A DNA stretch of 64,000 nt from the NCBI RefSeq assembly GCF_001422725.1, contig NZ_LMMA01000032.1:729198-793197 (forward strand), written 5' to 3'. Each line of letters opens with the position of its first letter. The stretch's first letter is position 1. A model generated the notes under the pieces. That model saw only the letters and a list, made by a program, of their open reading frames with translations, made no database searches and was not told where the DNA came from. This DNA comes from Flavobacterium sp. Leaf82. GTDB taxonomy: Bacteria > Bacteroidota > Bacteroidia > Flavobacteriales > Flavobacteriaceae. A program made the translations under genes and the position numbers. Shown piece by piece: positions 54,411 through 63,810 of the stretch.

Positions 54411-54464
54411 CAATTTAGTGATGAGTTATTATTCTACCTATGAAATTGGAGCAAACAGAAAGTT

Positions 54465-54848
54465 ATGTCACAATTACAAAATATCATTTTAACAACAGGA
54501 ATATACGATTTAATCAAAGATCACGTAAGAAGAAAGAAAGTAACAGTAGAAGAAGAAGTATTATTGCTTCATGAACTTAAAAAAGCCACACAGGTACTAA
54601 GAAGAGATTTACCGGAAGATATTGTTTCTGTAAATAGAAGAGTAACTTATAAAGATTGTGCAACCAATGAAGAAAAAACGGTTGTGTTTGTAGGTCCTGA
54701 GAGAAATAAAGTAAGTAAAAACAAAATTTCTATTCTTTCTGATGAAGGGATAGCAATGGTAGGATATAAAGAAGGTAATGTGGTAGAATGGCCTGCAAAA
54801 AAAGGACATCTGAAACTTGAAATATTAAAAGTAGAAGAGGTCGCTTAA
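54465..54848 (+). CDS. GreA/GreB C-terminal-domain protein (Rnk-like)
   Basis: A 127-residue protein with a short coiled coil (about 25-50) and a FKBP-like GreA/B C-terminal domain (about 52-125): DIVSVNRRVTYKDCATNEEK, VVFVGPERNKVSKNKISILS, DEGIAMVGYKEGNVVEWPAK. Related small factors (Rnk, GreA-like) bind RNA polymerase near its secondary channel and alter transcription. It has its own promoter and terminator. The short coiled coil lacks the acidic tip that Gre factors use for RNA cleavage, so cleavage stimulation is unlikely. Confidence 0.8.
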   Translation: MSQLQNIILTTGIYDLIKDHVRRKKVTVEEEVLLLHELKKATQVLRRDLPEDIVSVNRRVTYKDCATNEEKTVVFVGPERNKVSKNKISILSDEGIAMVGYKEGNVVEWPAKKGHLKLEILKVEEVA

Positions 54849-54873
54849 GACACTTCTTAAAATTAAAAAAATC

Positions 54874-54907
54874 CCATAAAGAAAATTTCTCTATGGGATT
54901 TTTTGTA
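54874..54907. terminator. Terminator between convergent genes
   Basis: AAATCCCATA / TATGGGATTTTTT stem with a short loop after the GreA/B-like gene. Confidence 0.8.
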
Positions 54908-54932
54908 TCTATAATAATTAGCTTTTTAAATT

Positions 54933-56474
54933 TTAATTATCACAAAAAGAACCTATTTGCTGTAAATGTCTTTCTGTTTGGTATTTATTAAAGTTATCCC
55001 ATTTAGGTGGAGAACTTGTTTTTTGTCCGTACATGGCATCCAAACAAATATTATTGTCTTTGTACATATCGTGCAAAACAGCCAGAATTTTAAAGAAGAA
55101 TTCATCTAATAAAACGATTGCTTCAAATTCTGATTTTAATGTATTGTAATTAGGATCTGACGGATTCAATAAATGTAATAAATCTAAAACTTCCTGTTTT
55201 TCATCTGCATTAATTTCTGTTGAATATCCCATTTTCAGCGTTTTAAAAACAAGATTATTCCAGGCTTTACTATCATGTGCCCATTGTACATCAGGCAGAT
55301 TTAAGGAATGCTCACAAATTAAAATAATAGAAAAAAGAACATCATTCAGGTATTCAGCCGGAAACTCATCAAAGCTTCTGAATTCAAAACCACTTTGGTA
55401 CATTTTTTCCTGATTAAAATCAAGACCTAATTCAGATAACATTTCATATTCCATATCTGCTTCGATCTGATCGCGCCACCAAATATTTTCTTCTTTTCCG
55501 AATTTTAGTAATTTTCTAAAATCATCAACATTATACGTCAGGATTTTACCTTTTGGCATTGCCTTATTGTACGTTCCTACACCTATATATCTTGACATGG
55601 CATTACGCATCGATCCAAGAGTGAATTTTTTATCCAGACTGTATTTGTCACTTATTACGCCCATAATATCCGGACTTCCAAGAGTTGCAATAAAGAATGG
55701 CTCAAACCACTGCAATAAATAAATGGCGTTTGCGTGGGTTTTTTCAAAATCATTATAGTCAACAATTCTGCTGTCTTCTGTTAATGATGGTAAAGTAATA
55801 TGAAAATGGTATGTCCCGTTATTGAACAAAACCAGGTTTTCCTGATTTGTCATGAACATATTAAGCCCGTTGTTGTAATCCGGAAAATTTAATTTTCCGT
55901 TTAAAACTGATGATTCATTGATTTTATCAAGGAATAACTTTTTTGTAGCCTTAAGTTCTTTGCAGGATTCAGCAATTGTTCTGTTTTCAAAATATTTGGT
56001 TACAAACTCGATAGAATCACCATCAAAATGTACAGAACCCATCGTTTTGTTTCGTTGGGTAATCATACTTTGAATATTATATGGCTGATCTTCAAGGAAA
56101 AGCTCCATGATCGATTTTCCTAAATATTCAGGATTTTCAGTAGGTTGTGCGCTTACTTCACCAGTTTCGGTATCGATTAATGGCTTTATGGGCGCGATTG
56201 TTTTGTGCTGGTAATTGATATCCAGTTTTTCCAGCGAGTGACTGTTCATCATTCGGCTTACCTTATAGTTTTCATTTAAACCAAAAGCTTTTTTCAAAAT
56301 AGGAGCTAAGCTTTCCGGTTTATAACACTTTCTATAATCAATACTGTATTTCTCAAAACCAATTTTTTCTTGTATAAACTCACCAGAAACTATTAGGGAT
56401 TCTTCAAATTGCATGTAGGTTTCGTTTTCCAATCCTATTCCCCAATAATATTTTTTTGTCTGATTGTCTTTCAT
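54933..56474 (-). CDS. GCS-like carboxylate-amine ligase (putative)
   Basis: A 513-residue cytosolic protein. Several motifs recall the glutamate-cysteine ligase/amidoligase superfamily: WGIGLENETYM near the N-terminus (Glu16 and Glu18 of the ExE metal motif), SVHFDGDSIEF (around Glu156), GTYHFHITLP (His223, His225) and GTYNKAMPKGKIL. Members join carboxylates to amines using ATP. It lies downstream of an NlpC-like gene on the same strand, separated by 427 bp. The assignment is by motif only and should be tested by structure prediction. No tRNA-like or phage genes are near. Confidence 0.45.
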   Translation of the reverse strand: MKDNQTKKYYWGIGLENETYMQFEESLIVSGEFIQEKIGFEKYSIDYRKCYKPESLAPILKKAFGLNENYKVSRMMNSHSLEKLDINYQHKTIAPIKPLIDTETGEVSAQPTENPEYLGKSIMELFLEDQPYNIQSMITQRNKTMGSVHFDGDSIEFVTKYFENRTIAESCKELKATKKLFLDKINESSVLNGKLNFPDYNNGLNMFMTNQENLVLFNNGTYHFHITLPSLTEDSRIVDYNDFEKTHANAIYLLQWFEPFFIATLGSPDIMGVISDKYSLDKKFTLGSMRNAMSRYIGVGTYNKAMPKGKILTYNVDDFRKLLKFGKEENIWWRDQIEADMEYEMLSELGLDFNQEKMYQSGFEFRSFDEFPAEYLNDVLFSIILICEHSLNLPDVQWAHDSKAWNNLVFKTLKMGYSTEINADEKQEVLDLLHLLNPSDPNYNTLKSEFEAIVLLDEFFFKILAVLHDMYKDNNICLDAMYGQKTSSPPKWDNFNKYQTERHLQQIGSFCDN

Positions 56475-56901
56475 TTATACTTACTTTCTTTTTTTAAGGT
56501 TATTTAATTCTAAAGTTATTTTTATTCGGAAATATAAAATCCAATCTGTTAAAATCAGAGACAGGAAACCTATAACGGATTAAGCATATTGTTGCCTCCA
56601 TTATAAAAGTTTTCGTTTACTTTTAAAAATATAGGAATTTATATTTTAGATTTTTGCACTTTTATCGACTGAAAGTTCAATTAAGAAGTAAAATTTTATA
56701 AAAGGCTTATAAAATTACTAGCGTTATTAATCACTTTTGTATCAATAATTTAAGCACGAGAATAGCTAAATCACTGCTTTTGCTATCCTTGTTTTTTCTA
56801 AGTTGCAAAAGTAGTTTTTTATTATGTTATTTCCAAGTGGTTAACTCGTTGATAATCAATATTTTTTTTTGAATGTTTCAACAATTCGGATAATTGTATT
56901 T
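56475..56901. other. Intergenic region, nothing recognised
   Basis: 427 bp between two minus-strand genes, AT-rich, no ORF, no clear promoter or terminator. The length argues that the two flanking genes have separate promoters. Confidence 0.3.
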
Positions 56902-57639
56902 TTATTCATGATAATAAAACACGTGTGAGGAATATAATTCATCATTCCACCAGTCTTTTCTAACCTCTGCAAAGTAGTTGTAGTTTAGTTTTCCTGCCTG
57001 TGATTGCAAGGGATAAACTACTACGCCATTCTCGCGATATGCTTTGTGTAAATTTGTTTCAGGAACAACCGGAACAATATGTCCGGAAAGTCCTTTTTCT
57101 CTTCTTTTGGCGCAAATTATTCCAACACCGCCATTTTCATTTACTTTATTTTGAATTTCATCAAGACTAAACATTCTTTCCCAGCCAAAACTAACGCCCC
57201 ATTCTAAGAACCAATCATGAATGGCGCTGGAATAAATGCGATCTACGGTTTGTTCGAAAACAGCTTCTACTTCTTCTCCTTGTAAAACTTTTTCGAGACA
57301 TTCCGGTGTCCACCAAACTGTTGGGAGATATACTTTAGAAAAATAGCAATAATCATAAGAGTATACATTGCAATATGTGTCTTCTACAGTTCTTTGATAT
57401 CTGAGGTTTTTTTCGACATCCAGTTTATCAATTAATTGGGCAATGCTTTCTTTTTTAGTCGCAGTATTTGTCAAATCCCTAAACGGAATACTAGAATCCC
57501 AAATTGGGGTTTCTTTACTTTCCATAGAATCAAGCTGAGATTCCGGATTCGGTACTAAATCAGCTTTTTTTATTTGACTATTCGATATTGTATTATCATC
57601 TAAGGGTAACGATGCTACTGATACAGTATGTTTTTCCAT
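56902..57639 (-). CDS. NlpC/P60- or CHAP-like cysteine hydrolase (putative)
   Basis: A 245-residue protein with a disordered N-terminus (1-60) and no signal peptide. The C-terminal part has RTVEDTYCNVYSYDYCYF with a possible nucleophile Cys90, a segment HDWFLEWGVSFGWERM and SGHIVPVVPE with His187 and Glu194, the order of catalytic Cys, His and acid in NlpC/P60 and CHAP amidases. Similar domains cut peptidoglycan and are used by phages and by secreted effectors. Without a signal it would stay in the cytosol or leave by a dedicated system. Identification is moderate. Confidence 0.5.
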   Translation of the reverse strand: MEKHTVSVASLPLDDNTISNSQIKKADLVPNPESQLDSMESKETPIWDSSIPFRDLTNTATKKESIAQLIDKLDVEKNLRYQRTVEDTYCNVYSYDYCYFSKVYLPTVWWTPECLEKVLQGEEVEAVFEQTVDRIYSSAIHDWFLEWGVSFGWERMFSLDEIQNKVNENGGVGIICAKRREKGLSGHIVPVVPETNLHKAYRENGVVVYPLQSQAGKLNYNYFAEVRKDWWNDELYSSHVFYYHE

Positions 57640-57809
57640 CTTGACTGCTTAAAATTAATTGGCTTAACGGTGCTTAAATTACTTATTAGGACACAATTTT
57701 GTCAGCCACGGCGTAAATGTAAGGATTTTAAGTTTCTTAGGAGTTTTAGAAAAAGACAAATTACAGAAAGTAGTATTGTAATCCTCGTTTTGAAACATTT
57801 TTAAATACA

Positions 57810-57840
57810 AAAAAGGCACGCGTTAAGCATGCCTTTTTTA
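57810..57840 (-). terminator. Terminator between hypothetical genes
   Basis: AAAAAAGGCA / TGCCTTTTTT with a short loop, downstream (minus strand) of the acidic repeat protein. Confidence 0.8.
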
Positions 57841-57862
57841 TGTTGATCTTGTAATAATCCAG

Positions 57863-58246
57863 TTATTCCTGATTTTCGTCAGGCTGATTATTCTTTTTAA
57901 GATTGTTGATCTCTGAATCTTTATTGGTATTTTTTTCCTGAACTTCCGTTTTACCAGAATTGCTATTGGAATTGTTTTCAATATCGTTTCCTGTATTTTT
58001 AAGCTCTTCGATATATCCTTCCTGATATTGGTATGGATCTTCATCTCTGGCATAATTATCAGTATCAACCAATGTATTTTGGTCTATATAATCAGGATCG
58101 CTTTCGCCAAATTCTGTACTATTTTCAGTAGTTGGATTGTGCTTAAATTGATCGTCGCTTTCAATGTTATTTCCATCAACTAGCGTATTTTGATCAATAA
58201 AATCTGGATCTGTCTGTCCATATTCGTTGTTGTTTTGCTTTTCCAT
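57863..58246 (-). CDS. Disordered acidic protein with internal duplication
   Basis: A 127-residue Asn/Asp/Glu-rich protein. A motif of about 16 residues occurs twice: YGQTDPDFIDQNTLVD near the start (about 9-24) and FGESDPDYIDQNTLVD (about 46-61). The rest is low complexity. No family is recognised. A TAAATTTG element on the minus strand (58295-58302) fits a -7 box 49 bp upstream. It resembles the acidic protein at 13404 only in composition. Confidence 0.6.
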   Translation of the reverse strand: MEKQNNNEYGQTDPDFIDQNTLVDGNNIESDDQFKHNPTTENSTEFGESDPDYIDQNTLVDTDNYARDEDPYQYQEGYIEELKNTGNDIENNSNSNSGKTEVQEKNTNKDSEINNLKKNNQPDENQE

Positions 58247-58766
58247 AACGCTGTTTTTTTAAATTAATTTCTATTTCTATCAAGTTGATATTTACAAATT
58301 TACTTTAGAAGGAGTTGGTTCTTATTACAGAAAAATAATTTATAGTTGCATAATTAGTAGGTAGCTTTAATTAGTTTTTAAAAATCTTTTTCTGTCCTAA
58401 TAATAGTAGTCTTATTAGGGATTTATCCTAAATATTCAGGAACATGAATTATAGTTTTCTTTATGAAATTTACCTTTCGTCGTATTAATTTGCACTTAGT
58501 CGATTTATTTTTCTTTTTTAATTTATATTAATACGTATATTCGCAACTTTTATTTTAAATGTTGCATTTACATTTAAAGTATTATAGTTTGTTTTAAACC
58601 AGATTTTAAGAAAGTTTAAAAGAATAATTAAAAGTCGTTTTTATGAGGATTGTATTTGCAATTAGTTTGCAATTAGTTTGCAATTTGGGAGTGATGTTAT
58701 AAGTGTCTTTTGATTAAGTGAAAGAAGATTTTTGATAAGTAATTAAACCCCCAAATAAATTAATAT
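58247..58766. other. Intergenic region with short direct repeat
   Basis: A 520 bp divergent spacer. TTTGCAATTAG occurs in about 2.6 tandem copies at 58656-58686. No ORF was seen. The promoters of the two divergent genes should lie here. Confidence 0.4.
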
Positions 58767-61001
58767 ATGAAAAAACTTTTATTACAAGTCGTCCTTTTTC
58801 TTTGCAGTTATTTTGCAATGGGACAAAAAACGCTGTTCACACCTACAGAATGGAGTAACCCTAACAATGAATTTTATAACAATGTCTCGAATACCAGAAA
58901 ATACGAGTCTACGAATTTTGTCGTCTATTGGGGCGATAAAGTAGGTACCAATCCTGCGGCATATGCTGATGCGGCATTGCGTTTTACGCCAAAATCTGTT
59001 GCAGATACTCTTGAGCACAGTTTTAAGAGGTATATAACCGATTTAAAATTTATCAATAATGCGCCAACAACAAATTTTGGCAAGTACAAAATCATCATCA
59101 TGATGATGAATACCTGGAACTCTACAGATCCGCGTTTAGAGGCATTTGCGCAGGCGAGTTCTTTTAGTAATACTATTGGCGCTATGTTCGTGCATCCTGA
59201 AGCAACCAGAGATGGCGGTGCATTATCGCATGAGTTTGCTCACACGCTGCAAATGATGATGGGTATTCAGGAAAATCCGGGTAACGGAACTGCTTTTGCC
59301 GGTTATGACTGGGCAAGTCCGTTTTATGAAGGGCATGCTAATTTTATGCGTGCTCAGGCGTATGCGAAATGGGCAGAAATCGACGGAACGTTAACCAGAT
59401 GGATACAAACCCGACATTTTATGTGGTCGTCTAATCGTCATCATTACACTAATTTTCATTTGATGTATTATGTGCAGGAAAAAGAAGGTTTTGATTTTAC
59501 AAGAAGAATGTGGGCAGAATCTAAAAATCAGGAACATCCTCTTGAAACCATAAAAAGACTTAAAGGATTTTCTCAGGAACAGCTTAACGATTATCTCTGG
59601 GGATATGCCCAAAGACAACCAGCATTTGATTATCCTATTCAATGGAATTCCCAAATAAACGCAACTAGTAATTTTGGAAAAACAATACGAAATACACATA
59701 CACTTATAAAAAACAATATGCCTCGATATACCAGCAGGCAATATACATTATTAACAAAGGTAGAAGGTACAACAGATCAGTATTATACCAATAATGACTG
59801 GGCACCTCAGGATTACGGTATGAATATAATTCCGTTATACCCAACTTGTACCGGAACTCAGAAAAAAGTAAGTGTAAAATTTAAAGGTCACACAGAGGTT
59901 AACCCAACGCAGGCTGGATGGCGTTACGGATTTGTGACTACAAAAGCAGATGGAACTGTATCTCGTTACAGTCCAATGTATAACACAGATGGAGAAGCAT
60001 CGTTTGAACTGAATTCAACTACTGAAGCAGGAATTTTTCTAGTCGTATTTTCGGCTCCAAAAGTGCATGTAAACTACAATATGGATGTTGGTTATCCAAA
60101 ACAAAGAAGATATCCTTATGAACTAAAAATTGCAAATGCAACTCCTGAAGGTTTTCAACCGGCGGCTGACTTTAGAAAATTCCTTAAAACAAATGGACGT
60201 ATTCATAGCAATGGCGGAGGATGGATATCGAATACTGCAAGTGTTGCAGCCTCTGTTTATGTTGGACCGTATGCAATTGTAAGACGTGGTACAATCTCAG
60301 GAAATGCGCGTATAGATGGATACGCAATGGTTGACGGAGGTACAATTTCAGGAAATGCAATTGTAAGGGATAATGCGTGTGTCTATAATGCTACTTTATC
60401 AAGTAATGCTATTGTAGAAGGAAATGCCTGGATGGAAGGTGGATCAGTAGCAAACACAGCAAATATAAAAGGAAATGCGATGTTGTTTGCCGGAAATTTT
60501 GGCGGATCTGTTGTTGTAGGCGGTGATGCAGAAATAGGAAGCTGTTCTACTGCTGGTGTTTATCTTCAGTTTCCTTACTGGAGAAACGGACGTGCAGAAT
60601 GTGACGGCAAAGGCGCGAGCGATGTTTCTAATATAGATATAAATCCTGCTTTTACAAATTTTTCAGCCGCAACAATGGCTTTTAGTACGACACCTACTTG
60701 TACGGCAGCCGCAACATTAAGTGCCACAAATTCAATTCTGGATGAGCAAGTTGATTTAAGTGTTTATCCAAACCCAACATCAGGAAACATAAATATTTCG
60801 TTTATGCAAACTGAGCTTCAAAAGGTTACGATTTCATTATTTGACATAAACGGACGTAAGTTAAACGTTATTACAAACCAGACTTATGAAGTGGGCAGAA
60901 TTGATATTCCGTACAATTGCAGTCAATTGGTAAAAGGAGTTTATTTGTTGCGCATTCAAACAGGAAATACGGTTGTAAATAAAACATTTATCAAGCAATA
61001 A
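58767..61001 (+). CDS. T9SS-secreted metalloprotease with left-handed helix repeats
   Basis: A 744-residue secreted protein. A signal peptide (to YFAMG) precedes a DUF6055-like zinc peptidase domain (about 40-300) with HEFAH at 155-159 (LSHEFAHTLQMM) and a nearby downstream Glu in SPFYEGHANFMRAQA. A beta-sandwich follows (about 330-455). Then comes a stretch of about six GNAxVxxxA-type hexapeptide-like repeats (about 490-610; SGNARIDGYAMVDGG). The C-terminus (about 660-744) is a type A T9SS sorting domain: VYPNPTSGNINISF and GVYLLRIQTGNTVVNKTF. It is exported through type IX secretion and probably cell-surface bound or released. Confidence 0.88.
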   Translation: MKKLLLQVVLFLCSYFAMGQKTLFTPTEWSNPNNEFYNNVSNTRKYESTNFVVYWGDKVGTNPAAYADAALRFTPKSVADTLEHSFKRYITDLKFINNAPTTNFGKYKIIIMMMNTWNSTDPRLEAFAQASSFSNTIGAMFVHPEATRDGGALSHEFAHTLQMMMGIQENPGNGTAFAGYDWASPFYEGHANFMRAQAYAKWAEIDGTLTRWIQTRHFMWSSNRHHYTNFHLMYYVQEKEGFDFTRRMWAESKNQEHPLETIKRLKGFSQEQLNDYLWGYAQRQPAFDYPIQWNSQINATSNFGKTIRNTHTLIKNNMPRYTSRQYTLLTKVEGTTDQYYTNNDWAPQDYGMNIIPLYPTCTGTQKKVSVKFKGHTEVNPTQAGWRYGFVTTKADGTVSRYSPMYNTDGEASFELNSTTEAGIFLVVFSAPKVHVNYNMDVGYPKQRRYPYELKIANATPEGFQPAADFRKFLKTNGRIHSNGGGWISNTASVAASVYVGPYAIVRRGTISGNARIDGYAMVDGGTISGNAIVRDNACVYNATLSSNAIVEGNAWMEGGSVANTANIKGNAMLFAGNFGGSVVVGGDAEIGSCSTAGVYLQFPYWRNGRAECDGKGASDVSNIDINPAFTNFSAATMAFSTTPTCTAAATLSATNSILDEQVDLSVYPNPTSGNINISFMQTELQKVTISLFDINGRKLNVITNQTYEVGRIDIPYNCSQLVKGVYLLRIQTGNTVVNKTFIKQ

Positions 61002-61021
61002 CGAGTTAGTATTTTAAGAAA

Positions 61022-61062
61022 TCAGCCCTTTCAATTTTATTTGAAAGGGCTTTTTTTTTCGA
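61022..61062 (+). terminator. Terminator after metalloprotease
   Basis: AGCCCTTTCAA / TTGAAAGGGCT with a short loop and a long T tract. Confidence 0.9.
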
Positions 61063-61290
61063 CTTTTTAATTTGAAAATATTCCACGTAAATTGAGTTCA
61101 TTTTTACTTTAAGAAAAATTTAGGATTCTTTTTTTTAATTCGAAAGATTGGTGTTTAATATAATTTGTGTCTTGATATACAATAACTTAAATATTGTGAC
61201 AGTTACGGGATTTTTATAGGTACATTCGATTTTTCTTATTTAGAGAGAATAAAACAACAATAATCAACGTTCTTAAACAAAACTATATTT

Positions 61291-62319
61291 ATGGGCTTAT
61301 TTGATTTTATGATAGTGGAGATAGCTATGGATTTGGGAACTGCGAATACCTTAATAATTTATGACGGAAAAATTGTAGTAGACAGTCCATCGATTGTAGC
61401 CAGAGATATTAGAAACGGAAAAATTATTGCCGTTGGTAAAGAGGCAAGTTTAATGCAAGGTAAAACACACGAGAATATTAAAACCATCCGACCACTTAAA
61501 GACGGGGTTATTGCAGATTTTGATGCCTCAGAAAAAATGATCAGCTGGTTTATAAGAAACATACCTGAAATAAAGAAAAGCTTTTTTACTCCTGCATTAC
61601 GAATGGTTGTGTGTATCCCGAGTGGTATTACTGAGGTTGAAATGAGAGCTGTAAAAGAGTCTTGCGAACGTGTAAATGGTAAAGAAGTATTTTTGATTCA
61701 TGAACCTATGGCTGCCGCTATTGGGATTGGTCTGGATGTTATGCTGCCAAAAGGAAATATCATAGTAGATATTGGAGGAGGAACTACAGAAATTGCCGTT
61801 ATTGCTCTTGGAGGAATAATTTGTGATAAATCTATAAAAATTGCCGGAGATGTTTTTACCAATGACATTTTGTTTTACATGCGTACACAGCACAACTTGT
61901 ATATTGGAGACGCTTCTGCAGAGATGATAAAAATTGAGGTTGGCGCTGCTACAGAAGAGCTGGAATATCCGCCGGAAGATATCATGGTTCGAGGAAGGGA
62001 TTTGCTTACAGGTAAACCTAAAGAGGTAAGGATTACTTTTAGGGAAATTGCCAGAGCGCTCGATAAATCGATATTGCGAATTGAAGATGCAATTATGGTA
62101 ACGCTTTCTATGACGCCGCCGGAACTTGCCGCAGATATTTATAATACAGGATTGTATCTTGCCGGAGGAGGAGCGATGTTGCGTGGTCTTGATAAAAGGA
62201 TTTCACAAAAAACAGATTTACCCGTTTATATTGCCGAAGATCCTTTGAGAGCTGTGGTTAGAGGTACCGGTATTGTCTTAAAAGATATACCCAGATACAA
62301 AAGTGTTTTGGTAAAATAG
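61291..62319 (+). CDS. mreB: Rod-shape actin homologue MreB/Mbl
   Basis: A 342-residue actin-fold protein. Phosphate-1 MDLGTANTLIIYDGKIVV, the MreB hallmark PSGITEVEMRAVKESCE, phosphate-2 NIIVDIGGGTTEIAVIALGG and the adenosine motif LYLAGGGAMLRGLD are all present. MreB normally forms membrane-bound filaments that guide the rod complex with MreC, MreD, RodA and PBP2. None of these is adjacent, unlike in the usual mre operon, so this is probably a second copy. A short hydrophobic N-terminus (GLFDFMI) could anchor filaments to the membrane. Confidence 0.92.
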   Translation: MGLFDFMIVEIAMDLGTANTLIIYDGKIVVDSPSIVARDIRNGKIIAVGKEASLMQGKTHENIKTIRPLKDGVIADFDASEKMISWFIRNIPEIKKSFFTPALRMVVCIPSGITEVEMRAVKESCERVNGKEVFLIHEPMAAAIGIGLDVMLPKGNIIVDIGGGTTEIAVIALGGIICDKSIKIAGDVFTNDILFYMRTQHNLYIGDASAEMIKIEVGAATEELEYPPEDIMVRGRDLLTGKPKEVRITFREIARALDKSILRIEDAIMVTLSMTPPELAADIYNTGLYLAGGGAMLRGLDKRISQKTDLPVYIAEDPLRAVVRGTGIVLKDIPRYKSVLVK

Positions 62320-62346
62320 AATAACTATTAAATTCTGGAAAATAAT

Positions 62347-62390
62347 AAAACCCGACAGTATATTCCAAGTGTTGGACTGTCGGGTTATTT
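62347..62390. terminator. Terminator after mreB
   Basis: AAAACCCGACAGT / ACTGTCGGGTTAT around 62347-62387, a strong stem between convergent mreB and transglycosylase genes. Confidence 0.88.
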
Positions 62391-62475
62391 ATGGAACTTG
62401 CTATAATCAGATTGTTTAAATTCAGGCAAACTTTTGGGGAAAAACTTGCGATGAAAGAAATCTGAATTATGGTTC

Positions 62476-63810
62476 CTATTTCGTTACTTTTAAGTTTTTT
62501 CCTAATGCAAGCATATCTCCGTTTATCTTGTTCCACTTTTTTAAGTCAGAAACAGAAACAGCATATTTTCTTGCAATACTGCCCAAAGTATCTCCTTTTT
62601 TTATGGTATAATACGTTGTTTTATCAATCGTTTTGGTGTTTTTAGAACCTGTATTTACAGCGGCAATTGCCATTGAAGTATATAAAGGTTTCTCACGCAA
62701 ACCAGATTGATGAGCTGCATATGCATAGATTTTATCTTCGTTTGAAGTAAAAACAGCAATTTTATCCTGAGGCAATCTTAAATAATGGTTTTGATTGTCA
62801 TAAACCGGAATTACGTTTAGTTTATAAGAAGGGTTTAGCAATTCTAATTGCGCTATTGGAATGTCGATTAAATCAGAAATTTGTTTAAAACTCATTTTCT
62901 TTTTAATCATGATTGTATCTGTGGCAAAATGTTTTACCAGCGCTTTTTCCGGCTTAATCCCATGTTCTGCATGGTATTCATAAAGATACATTGTAGCCAG
63001 AAAAGCAGGAATATAACCTTGTGTTTCTTTGGGAAGTTGTTTTCTGATGTTCCAGTAATTTCTTTGTCCGCCGGAACGGTTAATTGCTTTAGAAACATTT
63101 CCGGGTCCTGAATTATAAGCTGCTAAAACTAAATCCCAGTCACCAAAAGCTTTATACATACTCGTCATATATTTTGCGGCAGCCTCAGTCGATTTTAAGG
63201 GATCATGTCGTTCATCTACATAAGAATCGATTTTTAGTTTGTATTGTTTTCCGGTATGATACATAAACTGCCAAAGTCCGGTTGCGCCCATTTTTGAAAC
63301 TGCTTTTGGATTTAAAGCTGACTCAACTACGGCTAAATACTTAATCTCTAACGGAATATTTTCTTTAGTCAATGCTTCTTCAAACAAAGGAAAATAATAT
63401 TCAGAAATAGCCATTAAACGTCCAAAGGATTTTTTTCTGTATTTAAGAAACGACTTTATAACATTTTCAAGCTGTTCGTTGTATTCAATATTAAAAGGAG
63501 ATTTAGAATTCATTTCGGCTAATCTCGCTTTCAGTAATTCAGTAGGCAATTCCAGATCTACTTTTTGGTCTGTAATGTTTTCAATATCAGTAGAAAAAGC
63601 ATTAAAATTATCCAGACTGGTTAATTCTTTCATCCATAAACTGTCAACACGTGCAGTCATTTTATTTTTGACAAATGTCTTTTTTATAGAATCCAGGTAA
63701 AAAGTATTATTGTCTTTTACTTTAGCTACTTTGTTTTGAGCAACTGCCTGCGTAAAAAAGGGAATTAAAAATAAGATATAAAAGTAGAGTGTGATATTTT
63801 TAGTTTTCAT
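62476..63810 (-). CDS. MltD-like lytic transglycosylase with LysM
   Basis: A 444-residue exported muramidase. The signal peptide ends TQAVAQ. An SLT domain (about 140-290) has the catalytic Glu163 in AVVESALNP, GATGLWQFM, and YNSGPGNV with AINRSGG. One C-terminal LysM (about 398-443; YYTIKKGDTLGSIARKYAVS) binds peptidoglycan. A middle segment (about 330-345; LRLPQDKI) may be a degraded second LysM. It cleaves glycan strands with anhydro ends, likely in the periplasm. It sits next to an MreB gene, so a cell-shape link is possible. Confidence 0.92.
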   Translation of the reverse strand: MKTKNITLYFYILFLIPFFTQAVAQNKVAKVKDNNTFYLDSIKKTFVKNKMTARVDSLWMKELTSLDNFNAFSTDIENITDQKVDLELPTELLKARLAEMNSKSPFNIEYNEQLENVIKSFLKYRKKSFGRLMAISEYYFPLFEEALTKENIPLEIKYLAVVESALNPKAVSKMGATGLWQFMYHTGKQYKLKIDSYVDERHDPLKSTEAAAKYMTSMYKAFGDWDLVLAAYNSGPGNVSKAINRSGGQRNYWNIRKQLPKETQGYIPAFLATMYLYEYHAEHGIKPEKALVKHFATDTIMIKKKMSFKQISDLIDIPIAQLELLNPSYKLNVIPVYDNQNHYLRLPQDKIAVFTSNEDKIYAYAAHQSGLREKPLYTSMAIAAVNTGSKNTKTIDKTTYYTIKKGDTLGSIARKYAVSVSDLKKWNKINGDMLALGKNLKVTK

